A program made the translations under genes and the position numbers. The notes under the pieces were generated by a model. The model searched no databases. It was given only the letters and a program-made list of their open reading frames with translations, and had not been told where the DNA came from. A stretch of DNA of 7,126 bases from RUG14871 sp045539425 (GTDB taxonomy: Bacteria > Bacillota_I > Bacilli_A > Erysipelotrichales > Erysipelotrichaceae). Shown here piece after piece: positions 1 to 5,883 of this stretch. Location of the stretch: the NCBI GenBank assembly GCA_045539425.1, contig JAZQFH010000007.1, forward strand, positions 1-7,126, given 5' to 3'. Position 1 is the first letter of the stretch; each line of letters starts with the position of its first letter.

Positions 1-41
1 AACAGCTTCTTTCGTATCTTTCTCGCTGCTTTATGATGAAA

Positions 42-72
42 AGCGGAATTTACTGTGACAGCAGATTCCGCT
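42..72 (-). terminator. Probable rho-independent terminator of the methyltransferase-nim operon
   Basis: An 8-bp perfect inverted repeat (AGCGGAAT at 42-49 against ATTCCGCT at 65-72) lies about 50 nt downstream of the nim stop codon. An inner CTG/CAG pairing can lengthen the stem. Read on the minus strand the stem is followed by TTTC, so the U-tract is short. On the plus strand no T-run follows, so it is assigned to the minus strand. It may be a weak terminator or an RNA 3'-end stabiliser. Nothing else was recognised in positions 1-122. Confidence 0.55.
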
Positions 73-122
73 CAATACTCTATTTATTCTGCCAAATTTC
101 TTTCCTTCCTAATTACCGGATT

Positions 123-629
123 TTACTTTGGCAAGTTATACTTTTTCCTTCGCTTCGCTTTTTCCTTCGCGCTGTATTTCGTTACCGCAAGTCGGTAAAC
201 GGCTACCGCCTGTACCATCCGCTCGTCAAACTGCCAGTCTTCCTTTTTGGTGATATGCTTCATCAGGATCTTTAGTCCGTGCAGTTTTTCTGACGGATCT
301 TTCAGGATTTCAATGCTTCCGTTGCCGATGATGCTCTGATATGTTACGGAATTCCTGCAGGCGATTTCATTTTCCACAAGCTCGTTTTCCCTGTCGATTT
401 CAAAGCCGACTTCGGGACTGGAGAGTGAGAGCTCCGCTTTTCTGCCGGAGGATGCGCCATGGTAGTAAAAGATCAGCTCATTTTCCTTCCATTCATAGCC
501 GTAATTCACCGGAACGATATAGACTTCCTTTTCCTTTGGATCATAGAAGCCGATGCGTATTACATCATTTCCTTCCAGAATCTCTCTGATCCGCTCTCTG
601 TCACATACTTCCCTGTCACTTCGGCGCAT
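123..629 (-). CDS. NimA-like pyridoxamine 5'-phosphate oxidase family flavoprotein
   Basis: This 168-aa protein resembles the 5-nitroimidazole-resistance (NimA)/PNPOx-like split-barrel family: small cytoplasmic proteins that usually bind FMN, or sometimes haem, and reduce small molecules. Visible family signatures are YIVPVNYGY (residues 37-45), the FYYHGASSGRKAEL block (about 54-67) followed by SPEVGFEID (71-79), and SVTYQSIIGNGSIEI (94-108). The length is normal for the family. The C-terminus is a lysine/arginine-rich tail (151-168). The ATG at 629 was chosen over one eight codons upstream because a GAGGGG ribosome binding site sits 6 nt before it and the family match starts here. It is the second gene of an operon, starting one base after the methyltransferase stop (TAACATG), so translational coupling is likely. 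The physiological substrate is unknown. A role in nitroimidazole resistance is only a family possibility; most such homologues are housekeeping or uncharacterised. Confidence 0.87.
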   Translation of the reverse strand: MRRSDREVCDRERIREILEGNDVIRIGFYDPKEKEVYIVPVNYGYEWKENELIFYYHGASSGRKAELSLSSPEVGFEIDRENELVENEIACRNSVTYQSIIGNGSIEILKDPSEKLHGLKILMKHITKKEDWQFDERMVQAVAVYRLAVTKYSAKEKAKRRKKYNLPK

Positions 630-630
630 G

Positions 631-1350
631 TTATTCCCCTCTTGTAAATTCATATAAACCGATACTGACCGCCACCGGCAAACTCAGTGAGTCAATTGTC
701 TTCGCGGTATGGATCAGAACTCCCTTGCCGATCTGATCGAACTCTTTCGGCAGGCCGCTGGACTCATTCCCGAACACCAGGGAATAATGTGAAACCTTTT
801 TTACTTTCCGCAGATCTTCCGATCCATTTAAGCGGAAGCAGTAGTATTCCCGCTCTCCGGCTTCCTTCCGGTATTCCTCAAAGCTGTCGTAATAGCGGAA
901 GCGGATCTGGAAGAGCGCACCCATCGTTGCCCGGATCACCTTCGGATCAAAGATGTCGCAGGACGGACGGATGAGGACGATATCCTCCATATGGAAGCCG
1001 ATGGCGGTACGCAGGATCGTACCGAGGTTTCCCATATTGCTGATATTGTGAAGGACAAGGTGATTCTTTGAGAGATCGATCTCATTCTCATACTTCCGGA
1101 ATTCCCCGATGACAAGGCATTTCTCCTTATCGCTCAGCCGGCGGAAGATCTTCTCGTTGATGCTGTAGCGGATATGACGCTCCCGGCACATCTCCACAAA
1201 GGTGTCATACATCTCGGAAGACTGGAAATCCGGATGAAAATAGATATGTTCCGCCATCTCTCCCTTGCGGTCGAGCAGTTCATAGGTGAGAGATGCCCCA
1301 AGCGTATAAGATGTCTCGTTTGTCTTTTTATATATCTTTCCAAGTTCCAT
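631..1350 (-). CDS. TrmH/SpoU-family RNA methyltransferase
   Basis: This 239-aa protein is a SPOUT-class, AdoMet-dependent RNA methyltransferase of the TrmH/SpoU type, expected to 2'-O-methylate a ribose in tRNA or rRNA. An N-terminal region of about 95 residues, beginning near the SYTLGASLTYELL segment (14-26), resembles the substrate-binding part of related proteins. The catalytic domain carries the three SpoU motifs: NMGNLGTILRTA (105-116, with the conserved Asn and Arg), LVFGNESSGLP (191-201), and SLSLPVAVSIGLYE (221-234) in place of the more usual SLNVSVA. The Ser at 223 where Asn is common is mildly unusual. The three motifs would form the knotted AdoMet pocket. The start at 1350 fits the family N-terminus but has no Shine-Dalgarno at normal distance; the -10 box lies so close that the mRNA may be leaderless. 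It is the first gene of an operon with the nim-like gene. The exact RNA target cannot be read from the sequence. Confidence 0.9.
   Translation of the reverse strand: MELGKIYKKTNETSYTLGASLTYELLDRKGEMAEHIYFHPDFQSSEMYDTFVEMCRERHIRYSINEKIFRRLSDKEKCLVIGEFRKYENEIDLSKNHLVLHNISNMGNLGTILRTAIGFHMEDIVLIRPSCDIFDPKVIRATMGALFQIRFRYYDSFEEYRKEAGEREYYCFRLNGSEDLRKVKKVSHYSLVFGNESSGLPKEFDQIGKGVLIHTAKTIDSLSLPVAVSIGLYEFTRGE
636..641 (-). promoter_or_regulatory. Ribosome binding site of the nim-like gene, inside the methyltransferase 3' end
   Basis: GAGGGG on the minus strand, 6 nt before the ATG at 629. It lies inside the last codons of the upstream methyltransferase gene, so ribosomes finishing that gene pass directly over it. 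This decides the start at 629 rather than 653, which has no comparable site. Confidence 0.75.
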
Positions 1351-1356
1351 GAAATT

Positions 1357-1365
1357 ATTATAACA
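1357..1365 (-). promoter_or_regulatory. Extended -10 promoter of the methyltransferase operon
   Basis: On the minus strand this reads TGTTATAAT, a perfect extended -10 element (TGnTATAAT). No good -35 box is seen 16-18 nt upstream, as is common for extended -10 promoters. The hexamer ends only 6 nt before the ATG at 1350, so the expected transcription start falls at or next to the start codon. The only purine-rich SD-like run (AGAGGG on the minus strand, plus positions 1368-1373) is 17 nt from the ATG and upstream of the predicted +1. Confidence 0.65.
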
Positions 1366-1381
1366 TGCCCTCTTTTTGCCA

Positions 1382-1390
1382 TGTTATAAT
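1382..1390 (+). promoter_or_regulatory. Extended -10 promoter of the DUF1846 gene
   Basis: TGTTATAAT, a perfect extended -10 box. The predicted start is near 1397, giving a leader of about 25 nt. The leader carries AGGGGGTG (1410-1417), a strong ribosome binding site 5 nt before the ATG at 1423. The place where a -35 box would sit (about 1362-1367) overlaps the edge of the opposing -10 box and does not match TTGACA. Confidence 0.7.
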
Positions 1391-1422
1391 GTATTCGTTA
1401 TTTGTTTTGAGGGGGTGCAGGT

Positions 1423-2913
1423 ATGAAACGAGTTGCTTTTGATACAGAGAAGTACATTAAGATCCAGTCAGAAAAGATCATGGAACGCGTCAATATGTTC
1501 CATAACAAGCTTTATCTGGAGTTTGGCGGAAAACTGTTCGATGACGGACACGCATCCCGTGTCTTACCGGGTTTCGAACAGGACGTCAAGGTCAAGATGC
1601 TCAGCAATATCCGTGACCAGGTGGAGATCGTCATCGCCATCAATGCCAACGATATTGAAAAGAACAAGATCCGCGGCGACTACGGCACTACCTATGCCCA
1701 GGAAGTACTGCGTCTGATCGATGCCTTCCACGGCATGGAACTCTTTGTCGGCTCCGTTGTCATCACACAGTATGCCAACCAGTCCAATGCCAACAAATTC
1801 CGCGATCAGCTCAGCCAGCTGGGAATCAAAACATTTATCCATTATCCGATTGAAGGTTATCCGACCAATCTCAACCTCATCCTGAGCGATGAAGGATACG
1901 GAAAGAACGAATATATCGAAACCGAACGGCCGCTGGTCGTCGTGACGGCACCGGGTCCGGGCAGCGGTAAAATGGCTACCTGTCTGAGCCAGATGTATCA
2001 TGACTACAAAAACGGAATCCAATCCGGTTATGCCAAATTTGCGACGTTCCCGATCTGGAACATCCCGCTCACGCATCCGATCAACATGGCCTATGAAGCA
2101 GCTACGGCAGATCTTGATGACGTCAATATGATCGACCCGTTCCATTTGGAGGCATACGGACAGCTCACGGTCAACTACAACCGTGACGTGGAAGTGTTCC
2201 CGGTCCTCTCCACGATCCTTACCAAGATCATGGGAGAATCCCCGTATAAATCCCCGACGGACATGGGTGTCAACATGATCGGCTACTGTATCTCCGACGA
2301 TGAAGCAGCCAGACAGGCCAGCTACGATGAGATCATCCGCCGTTACTATGCGGCTTTAGTCGAATACAAAACGGGACTGACCAACTCTCCGAGTGCCTTA
2401 AACAAAATCGAGGTCTTAATGAACCAGGTCGGACTCACACCGCTTGACAGGGCATGCGTCAGTGCAGCGCTCGAAAAACGCGATGCGACGGGCTTACCGA
2501 GCGTAGCGATTGAACTCAGTGACGGACATATGGTCACCGGCAAGGAATCCACACTGCTCGGCGCAAGTGCCGCAGCACTTCTGAATGCCTTAAAGTATCT
2601 GGCTCACATCGATGACGATATCATGCTGATCTCGCCGAACATCATCGAGCCGGTCGTGAAACTGAAAGTCGACCGCTTAGGCAATCACAACCCGCGCTTC
2701 CATCTTGATGAAGTGCTCTTAGCCTTAAGTATCTCCGCTACGATGAATCCGATGGCAGACAAGGCACTGAAATATCTGCCGAAACTCAACGATGCGCAGG
2801 CACACTCCACGGTCATCCTTTCCAACGGTGACAGAGAGATGTACCGCAAGCTCGGTATGCAGGTTACCTTTGAACCGGTTTACCGCACCAAGAAATTATT
2901 CCATACCAAATAG
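1423..2913 (+). CDS. DUF1846 family protein, function unknown
   Basis: This 496-aa protein is recognised as a full-length DUF1846 family member, a conserved and probably cytoplasmic family widespread in Bacillota and Actinobacteria, whose biochemical role I do not know. The opening (AFDTEKYIKIQSEKIMERV, from residue 5) and the early EFGGKLFDDGHASRVLPGF block (33-51) are typical of the family. A glycine-rich APGPGSGKMATC segment (176-187) follows a hydrophobic strand (LVVVT) and resembles a P-loop, suggesting nucleotide or phosphate binding; the GxGxGKM order is not a canonical Walker A. Other distinctive blocks are FPIWNIPLTHPINMAYEAATADL (209-231) and SPTDMGVNMIGYCISDDEA (277-295). No signal peptide or membrane segment is evident. 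The start is well supported by AGGGGGTG 5 nt upstream. It appears monocistronic, with its own extended -10 promoter and a strong terminator. It is divergent from the RNA methyltransferase gene and convergent with the nagA-like gene. Confidence 0.92.
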   Translation: MKRVAFDTEKYIKIQSEKIMERVNMFHNKLYLEFGGKLFDDGHASRVLPGFEQDVKVKMLSNIRDQVEIVIAINANDIEKNKIRGDYGTTYAQEVLRLIDAFHGMELFVGSVVITQYANQSNANKFRDQLSQLGIKTFIHYPIEGYPTNLNLILSDEGYGKNEYIETERPLVVVTAPGPGSGKMATCLSQMYHDYKNGIQSGYAKFATFPIWNIPLTHPINMAYEAATADLDDVNMIDPFHLEAYGQLTVNYNRDVEVFPVLSTILTKIMGESPYKSPTDMGVNMIGYCISDDEAARQASYDEIIRRYYAALVEYKTGLTNSPSALNKIEVLMNQVGLTPLDRACVSAALEKRDATGLPSVAIELSDGHMVTGKESTLLGASAAALLNALKYLAHIDDDIMLISPNIIEPVVKLKVDRLGNHNPRFHLDEVLLALSISATMNPMADKALKYLPKLNDAQAHSTVILSNGDREMYRKLGMQVTFEPVYRTKKLFHTK

Positions 2914-2918
2914 ACGAA

Positions 2919-2950
2919 ACGGGAAGTCAGCTGACTTCCCGTCTTTTTTT
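2919..2950 (+). terminator. Rho-independent terminator of the DUF1846 gene
   Basis: A perfect 24-nt palindrome (2919-2942; arms ACGGGAAGTCAG and CTGACTTCCCGT) lies 5 nt after the TAG stop and is followed by C and seven Ts (2944-2950). In RNA the central bases must open into a loop, leaving roughly a 10-bp GC-rich stem. On the minus strand only TTT follows the stem, so it would be at best a weak terminator for the convergent nagA-like gene, which stops 26 nt away. Confidence 0.9.
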
Positions 2951-2967
2951 ATTCTTTGGAGATTCTC

Positions 2968-4182
2968 CTACTCTTCCATCCGGTACTCTTTTAAGAACGC
3001 TTCATTGAAGAGATTTTTATCCACCGTGCAGTCGTAAACCTTTCTGCCGTTGGCATAGGTTGCGATGCAGTTGTAATCGTCATCAATGACCACCAGGTCC
3101 GCATCCTTGCCTAAAAGGATCGATCCCTTTTCTTTGTCGAAACCGTACGTGCGGCATGGATTCAGGGACGCCATGCGGATCACTTTCTCCAGTGGCTTGT
3201 TCAATTTGGTGACAAGATTCTTAATACCGAACAAGACCGGTTTTGTACTTCCGGAGAGTCTGCCGTTCGGATCGAGGCAGAAGCCTTCCGGCGTGACGAT
3301 ATGATATCTCTCACTGTCCGGATCACTCGGGCGGTACTTCCCTTCCGGTGCACCGGCAACGGACACATTGTCCGAGATCATCATCCATTTATCGTCATTC
3401 TGCTTGACGCGGAACATCAGTTCGATCATTTCCGGGGAAATATGCAGGAAGTCACAGATGATCTCCGTATTCAGATCCGGATCCAGCAGGCAGGCACCCA
3501 GGCCGCCCATTCTTCTGTGGTGAATGCCGCGCATGACGTTGGCCGTATGTGTTGAGACGCTGACACCTTTTCTGAATGCTTCCATGGCCTGCTCATAATT
3601 ACATTCCGAATGCATGAAGGCAACGCGTACGCCTTTGGAAGTCAGATATTCAATGGCTTCATCCGCTCCCGGCAGCTCCGGCGCAATGCCGCACAGTTTC
3701 AGCATGCCCTCACTCTGCTCCCAGGTATCGCGTACGAGTTCCATATCGATCGGTCTTTCGCCGATTTCAATGCCGTTTTCTCCGACTCTGTGTCCCAAAC
3801 GTTCCGTATCTTCCGAGTGGATGCCCAGAATCGTGGCGCCGTCATTCTCCCGTTTGGACATCTCCACTAAGCGGTGATAGGAGCCGGTTCCCTTATGGTA
3901 TTCAATCGTAGGGAAGACGTTGGTCACGCCGCAGCTGGCCAATCCTTTCAGATAACCCAGCACTTCCGCTTCCCCGCCGTTTAATCCGGCCGGGCTGTAG
4001 CCATGCGAAGCGTGGTTATGCGTATCGAAGATACCCGGAATGATGCGGTAATCTGAGTAGTCGACATAATCCGCCACCTCAGCGCACTTATCCAGAAAGC
4101 CGACGGTTTTCTTTCCTTCCACGACGAGATAGCCGTCTTTTACGCCATCTTCAAAATAAATCTGCTTACAGCGAATATACAT
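2968..4182 (-). CDS. nagA: NagA-like N-acetylglucosamine-6-phosphate deacetylase (divergent)
   Basis: This 404-aa amidohydrolase-superfamily protein has the NagA layout. NagA removes acetate from GlcNAc-6-phosphate to give glucosamine-6-phosphate in amino-sugar and cell-wall recycling. Visible parts: an N-terminal beta-sandwich strand region, PGIFDTHNH (49-57, metal histidines H55/H57), E124 in GIHSED, H191 in FMHSE, THTANVM (211-217, H212), LDPDLNTEIICDFLH (233-247), the catalytic-type aspartate D271 in ISDN, and a closing KGSILLGKDADLVVID (352-367). Several signatures are altered: HLEGPF is replaced by HSEDTE, GHS by MHS, and DGxH by DFLH. The metal and catalytic residues remain, but the substrate pocket may differ, so another N-acetyl sugar phosphate or related amide is possible. 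The ATG at 4182 was chosen because AAGGAG lies 8 nt upstream and the family similarity begins there; the frame stays open for 67 more codons but would run through the promoters and into the yjjI-like gene. There is no nagB in this window. Confidence 0.82.
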   Translation of the reverse strand: MYIRCKQIYFEDGVKDGYLVVEGKKTVGFLDKCAEVADYVDYSDYRIIPGIFDTHNHASHGYSPAGLNGGEAEVLGYLKGLASCGVTNVFPTIEYHKGTGSYHRLVEMSKRENDGATILGIHSEDTERLGHRVGENGIEIGERPIDMELVRDTWEQSEGMLKLCGIAPELPGADEAIEYLTSKGVRVAFMHSECNYEQAMEAFRKGVSVSTHTANVMRGIHHRRMGGLGACLLDPDLNTEIICDFLHISPEMIELMFRVKQNDDKWMMISDNVSVAGAPEGKYRPSDPDSERYHIVTPEGFCLDPNGRLSGSTKPVLFGIKNLVTKLNKPLEKVIRMASLNPCRTYGFDKEKGSILLGKDADLVVIDDDYNCIATYANGRKVYDCTVDKNLFNEAFLKEYRMEE

Positions 4183-4190
4183 ATGATGTT

Positions 4191-4196
4191 CTCCTT
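4191..4196 (-). promoter_or_regulatory. Ribosome binding site of the nagA-like gene
   Basis: AAGGAG on the minus strand, 8 nt before the ATG at 4182. It supports this start over the in-frame upstream extension. Confidence 0.75.
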
Positions 4197-4210
4197 GTTT
4201 TCCTACTTTC

Positions 4211-4239
4211 ATTATAAAATCCGCTTCTCTCATAAACAA
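4211..4239 (-). promoter_or_regulatory. Sigma-A-type promoter of the nagA-like gene
   Basis: On the minus strand, TTGTTT (plus 4239-4234), a 17-nt spacer and TATAAT (plus 4216-4211). The -10 is perfect and the -35 matches TTG only. It predicts a leader of about 20 nt containing the AAGGAG site. I saw no convincing operator; a GATGAA/TTCATC pair at 4254-4259 and 4277-4282 upstream is too short to claim. Confidence 0.7.
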
Positions 4240-4303
4240 CATCACTTCCGCAAGATGAAAGACATTCACGGGATTATTCATCCGGAATTCCAGGCAGAAA
4301 CAA

Positions 4304-4331
4304 TTGGCTGCTTCCGTAAAACAGATATAAT
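4304..4331 (+). promoter_or_regulatory. Sigma-A-type promoter of the yjjI-yjjW operon
   Basis: TTGGCT (4304-4309), a 16-nt spacer and TATAAT (4326-4331), giving a predicted start near 4338 and a short leader carrying the GAGGAG site. It lies back-to-back with the nagA-like promoter within the 177-bp gap 4183-4359, which holds no gene. I see no clear Fnr, Rex or catabolite-repression site, although a gene for an oxygen-sensitive enzyme might be expected to have one. Confidence 0.7.
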
Positions 4332-4346
4332 AGAAGTATCTTAATA

Positions 4347-4352
4347 GAGGAG
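4347..4352 (+). promoter_or_regulatory. Ribosome binding site of the yjjI-like gene
   Basis: GAGGAG, 7 nt before the ATG at 4360. It decides the start against an in-frame TTG two codons earlier (4354), which would almost touch the site. Confidence 0.8.
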
Positions 4353-4359
4353 ATTGCTT

Positions 4360-5883
4360 ATGAGTGAAATGAAGCAGTATCAAAAAGAAATCGAAACGAT
4401 CATGAATGACAGAACTCTGACCTACTGGCAGAGAACGGATGCACTGGCAAAATATGCCGAGAATCTATTGGATTATCCGGAGGGAACACCGGAAGAATTC
4501 TACATTCTGGATGAAAGCCGGGAGATTTCCGATCTGCATGAAGGACACGGGCCGAAATGTCCGCGCTACATCCTGCCGGACTATAAGAAATTCCTGAAGG
4601 AAGGGTCTTCCTTCTTACGCCTGGATCCGCCGCAGAATCTCTTTGAGGCTGTCAACTCCCTTTTGATCTTCTACCATAACGCCCATTCCATCGACCGCTT
4701 CCCGGTCTTTCTGGGACGGCTCGATGATCTGCTTGAGGAGTTTGTCGTAAAGGAAGAATATGAGAAAGCCAAAGACATTCTCCGCTGGTTCCTCATCAGT
4801 ATCGACCGCACCATGTCCGACAGCTTCGTTCAGGCGAATATCGGACCGGAAGAATCCGTCACGGGAAACATCCTTCTGGAGCTGATGCCGGAATTGCAGA
4901 ATATCACACCGAACATGTCGCTGCGCTATGACCCGGAAGTCACACCGGATGAATTCGCAAAGAAAGCGTTATACAGCGCTCTCAAATGCGCCAACCCCGC
5001 TTTTGCGCTGGACAGCTTCTATAAGGATACGGTTGGTGAAAACTACGGAATCGCCTCCTGTTACAACGGACTCTTGATCGGCGGCGGCGCCTACACCCTT
5101 ACCAGATTAAGACTCGGTACGATTTCCGAACACTGTGAAAACTCTGCCGATTTCTTTGAAAACAGGCTGCCGCTCTGCATTAACACCCAGCTGAAATTCA
5201 TGGATGCCAAAATCCGTAACGTTGTGGAAAACCGCGCCTTCTTCTCTTCCGACTGGATGGTGAAGGAAGGGTTCGTTCATGCGGACCGCTTCGTCGGCTT
5301 ATTCGGCTTGGTGGGTCTTTGCGAATGCGTCAATAACCTGATGGCAAAAGACGGTAAGAGCGGACGCATGGGACACGACAAAGAAGCGGATCAGTTAGGC
5401 GTTAAGATTCTCGAAACCATCGAGAACGCCGTCATGAACCATTACTGCCCGTATTCCTACAGACACCACTTTGTCATGCACTCCCAGGTGGGAGCGGATA
5501 ATGATGAAGGCAACTCCGCCGGAACGCGGATTGCCTACGGTGATGAGCCGGAACTCTATGCCCACTTAAGAAACTGCGGCCTCTACCATCATTTCTTCCC
5601 GTCCGGAGTCGGAGACATCTTCCCCTTTGACGAGACAGCCTTCCGCAACCTGGATGCCTTGCTGGACATCTTCAAAGGCGGCTTCAAGGTCGGCGTGAAA
5701 TACATGTCCACGTATCTCGGCAGCGGAGATCTGATCCGCGTGACCGGTTATTTAATGAAGAAATCCGAAGTCGAAAAACTGAAACAGGGCGAAGCCGTTG
5801 CCAATGACTCCGCGGCACTCGTGGTGGATAAGACTCCGGCCAGACATATGACGGAGAAGAAAGTCAGGACCTTTGATGAATAA
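4360..5883 (+). CDS. yjjI: YjjI family glycyl-radical enzyme
   Basis: This 507-aa protein aligns along its whole length, from memory, with Escherichia coli YjjI: EGHGPKCPRYILPDYKKFL (61-79), QANIGPEES (158-166), the IASCYNGLLIGGGAYTLTRL block (231-250), YGDEPE, and the C-terminal GSGDLIRVTGYLMK. Gly463 in RVTGY is the expected glycyl-radical site (matching the RVxG[FWY] signature), and Cys234 in SCYN is the likely thiyl-radical residue. At about 500 aa it is much shorter than pyruvate formate-lyase (about 750 aa) and lacks the adjacent Cys-Cys pair, so it is not PFL. The reaction catalysed by YjjI proteins is not firmly known to me. The enzyme should be cytoplasmic, oxygen-sensitive and dependent on the activase encoded immediately downstream, whose start overlaps its end. 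No transporter, microcompartment or dehydrogenase gene nearby reveals the substrate. The divergent neighbour is a nagA-like gene. Confidence 0.93.
   Translation: MSEMKQYQKEIETIMNDRTLTYWQRTDALAKYAENLLDYPEGTPEEFYILDESREISDLHEGHGPKCPRYILPDYKKFLKEGSSFLRLDPPQNLFEAVNSLLIFYHNAHSIDRFPVFLGRLDDLLEEFVVKEEYEKAKDILRWFLISIDRTMSDSFVQANIGPEESVTGNILLELMPELQNITPNMSLRYDPEVTPDEFAKKALYSALKCANPAFALDSFYKDTVGENYGIASCYNGLLIGGGAYTLTRLRLGTISEHCENSADFFENRLPLCINTQLKFMDAKIRNVVENRAFFSSDWMVKEGFVHADRFVGLFGLVGLCECVNNLMAKDGKSGRMGHDKEADQLGVKILETIENAVMNHYCPYSYRHHFVMHSQVGADNDEGNSAGTRIAYGDEPELYAHLRNCGLYHHFFPSGVGDIFPFDETAFRNLDALLDIFKGGFKVGVKYMSTYLGSGDLIRVTGYLMKKSEVEKLKQGEAVANDSAALVVDKTPARHMTEKKVRTFDE

Larger units (their letters stand above)
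1357..1390. repeat. Perfect 11-bp inverted repeat joining two divergent promoters
   Basis: ATTATAACATG (1357-1367) and CATGTTATAAT (1380-1390) are exact reverse complements separated by 12 nt. Each arm contains one of the two opposed TGTTATAAT boxes, so the symmetry comes partly from the promoters, but the identity extends two further bases (CA) beyond the consensus. It could also serve as an operator for a dimeric regulator. Confidence 0.8.

Noticed and set aside
1564..2145. A 193-codon open frame antisense to the DUF1846 gene
   Set aside because: It lies wholly opposite a well-supported gene, lacks a ribosome binding site I can see and resembles no family; it is a codon-bias shadow.
2958..2968. 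Short GGAG/CTCC hairpin as the nagA-like terminator
   Set aside because: A 4-bp stem overlapping the stop codon, followed on the minus strand by an A-rich rather than T-rich stretch.
3301..3877. Open frames on the plus strand opposite the nagA-like gene
   Set aside because: Short, overlapping one another and without recognisable domains; the minus-strand gene explains the sequence.
4254..4282. Inverted repeat GATGAA/TTCATC as an operator between the nagA-like and yjjI genes
   Set aside because: Only 6 bp per arm with a 17-nt gap; expected by chance at this base composition.
4310..4324. Catabolite-repression (cre) site near the yjjI promoter
   Set aside because: The sequence keeps only the TG...CG...CA outline and misses the AA before CG, so the match is too weak.
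4183..4383. A 67-codon N-terminal extension of the nagA-like frame
   Set aside because: It would run through both promoters and overlap the yjjI start; the AAGGAG site and the family N-terminus both point to the ATG at 4182.
4360..5883. Pyruvate formate-lyase
   Set aside because: The protein is about 250 residues too short, lacks the adjacent Cys-Cys active site, and matches YjjI along its length; the activase is YjjW-like with extra ferredoxin motifs rather than PflA-like.
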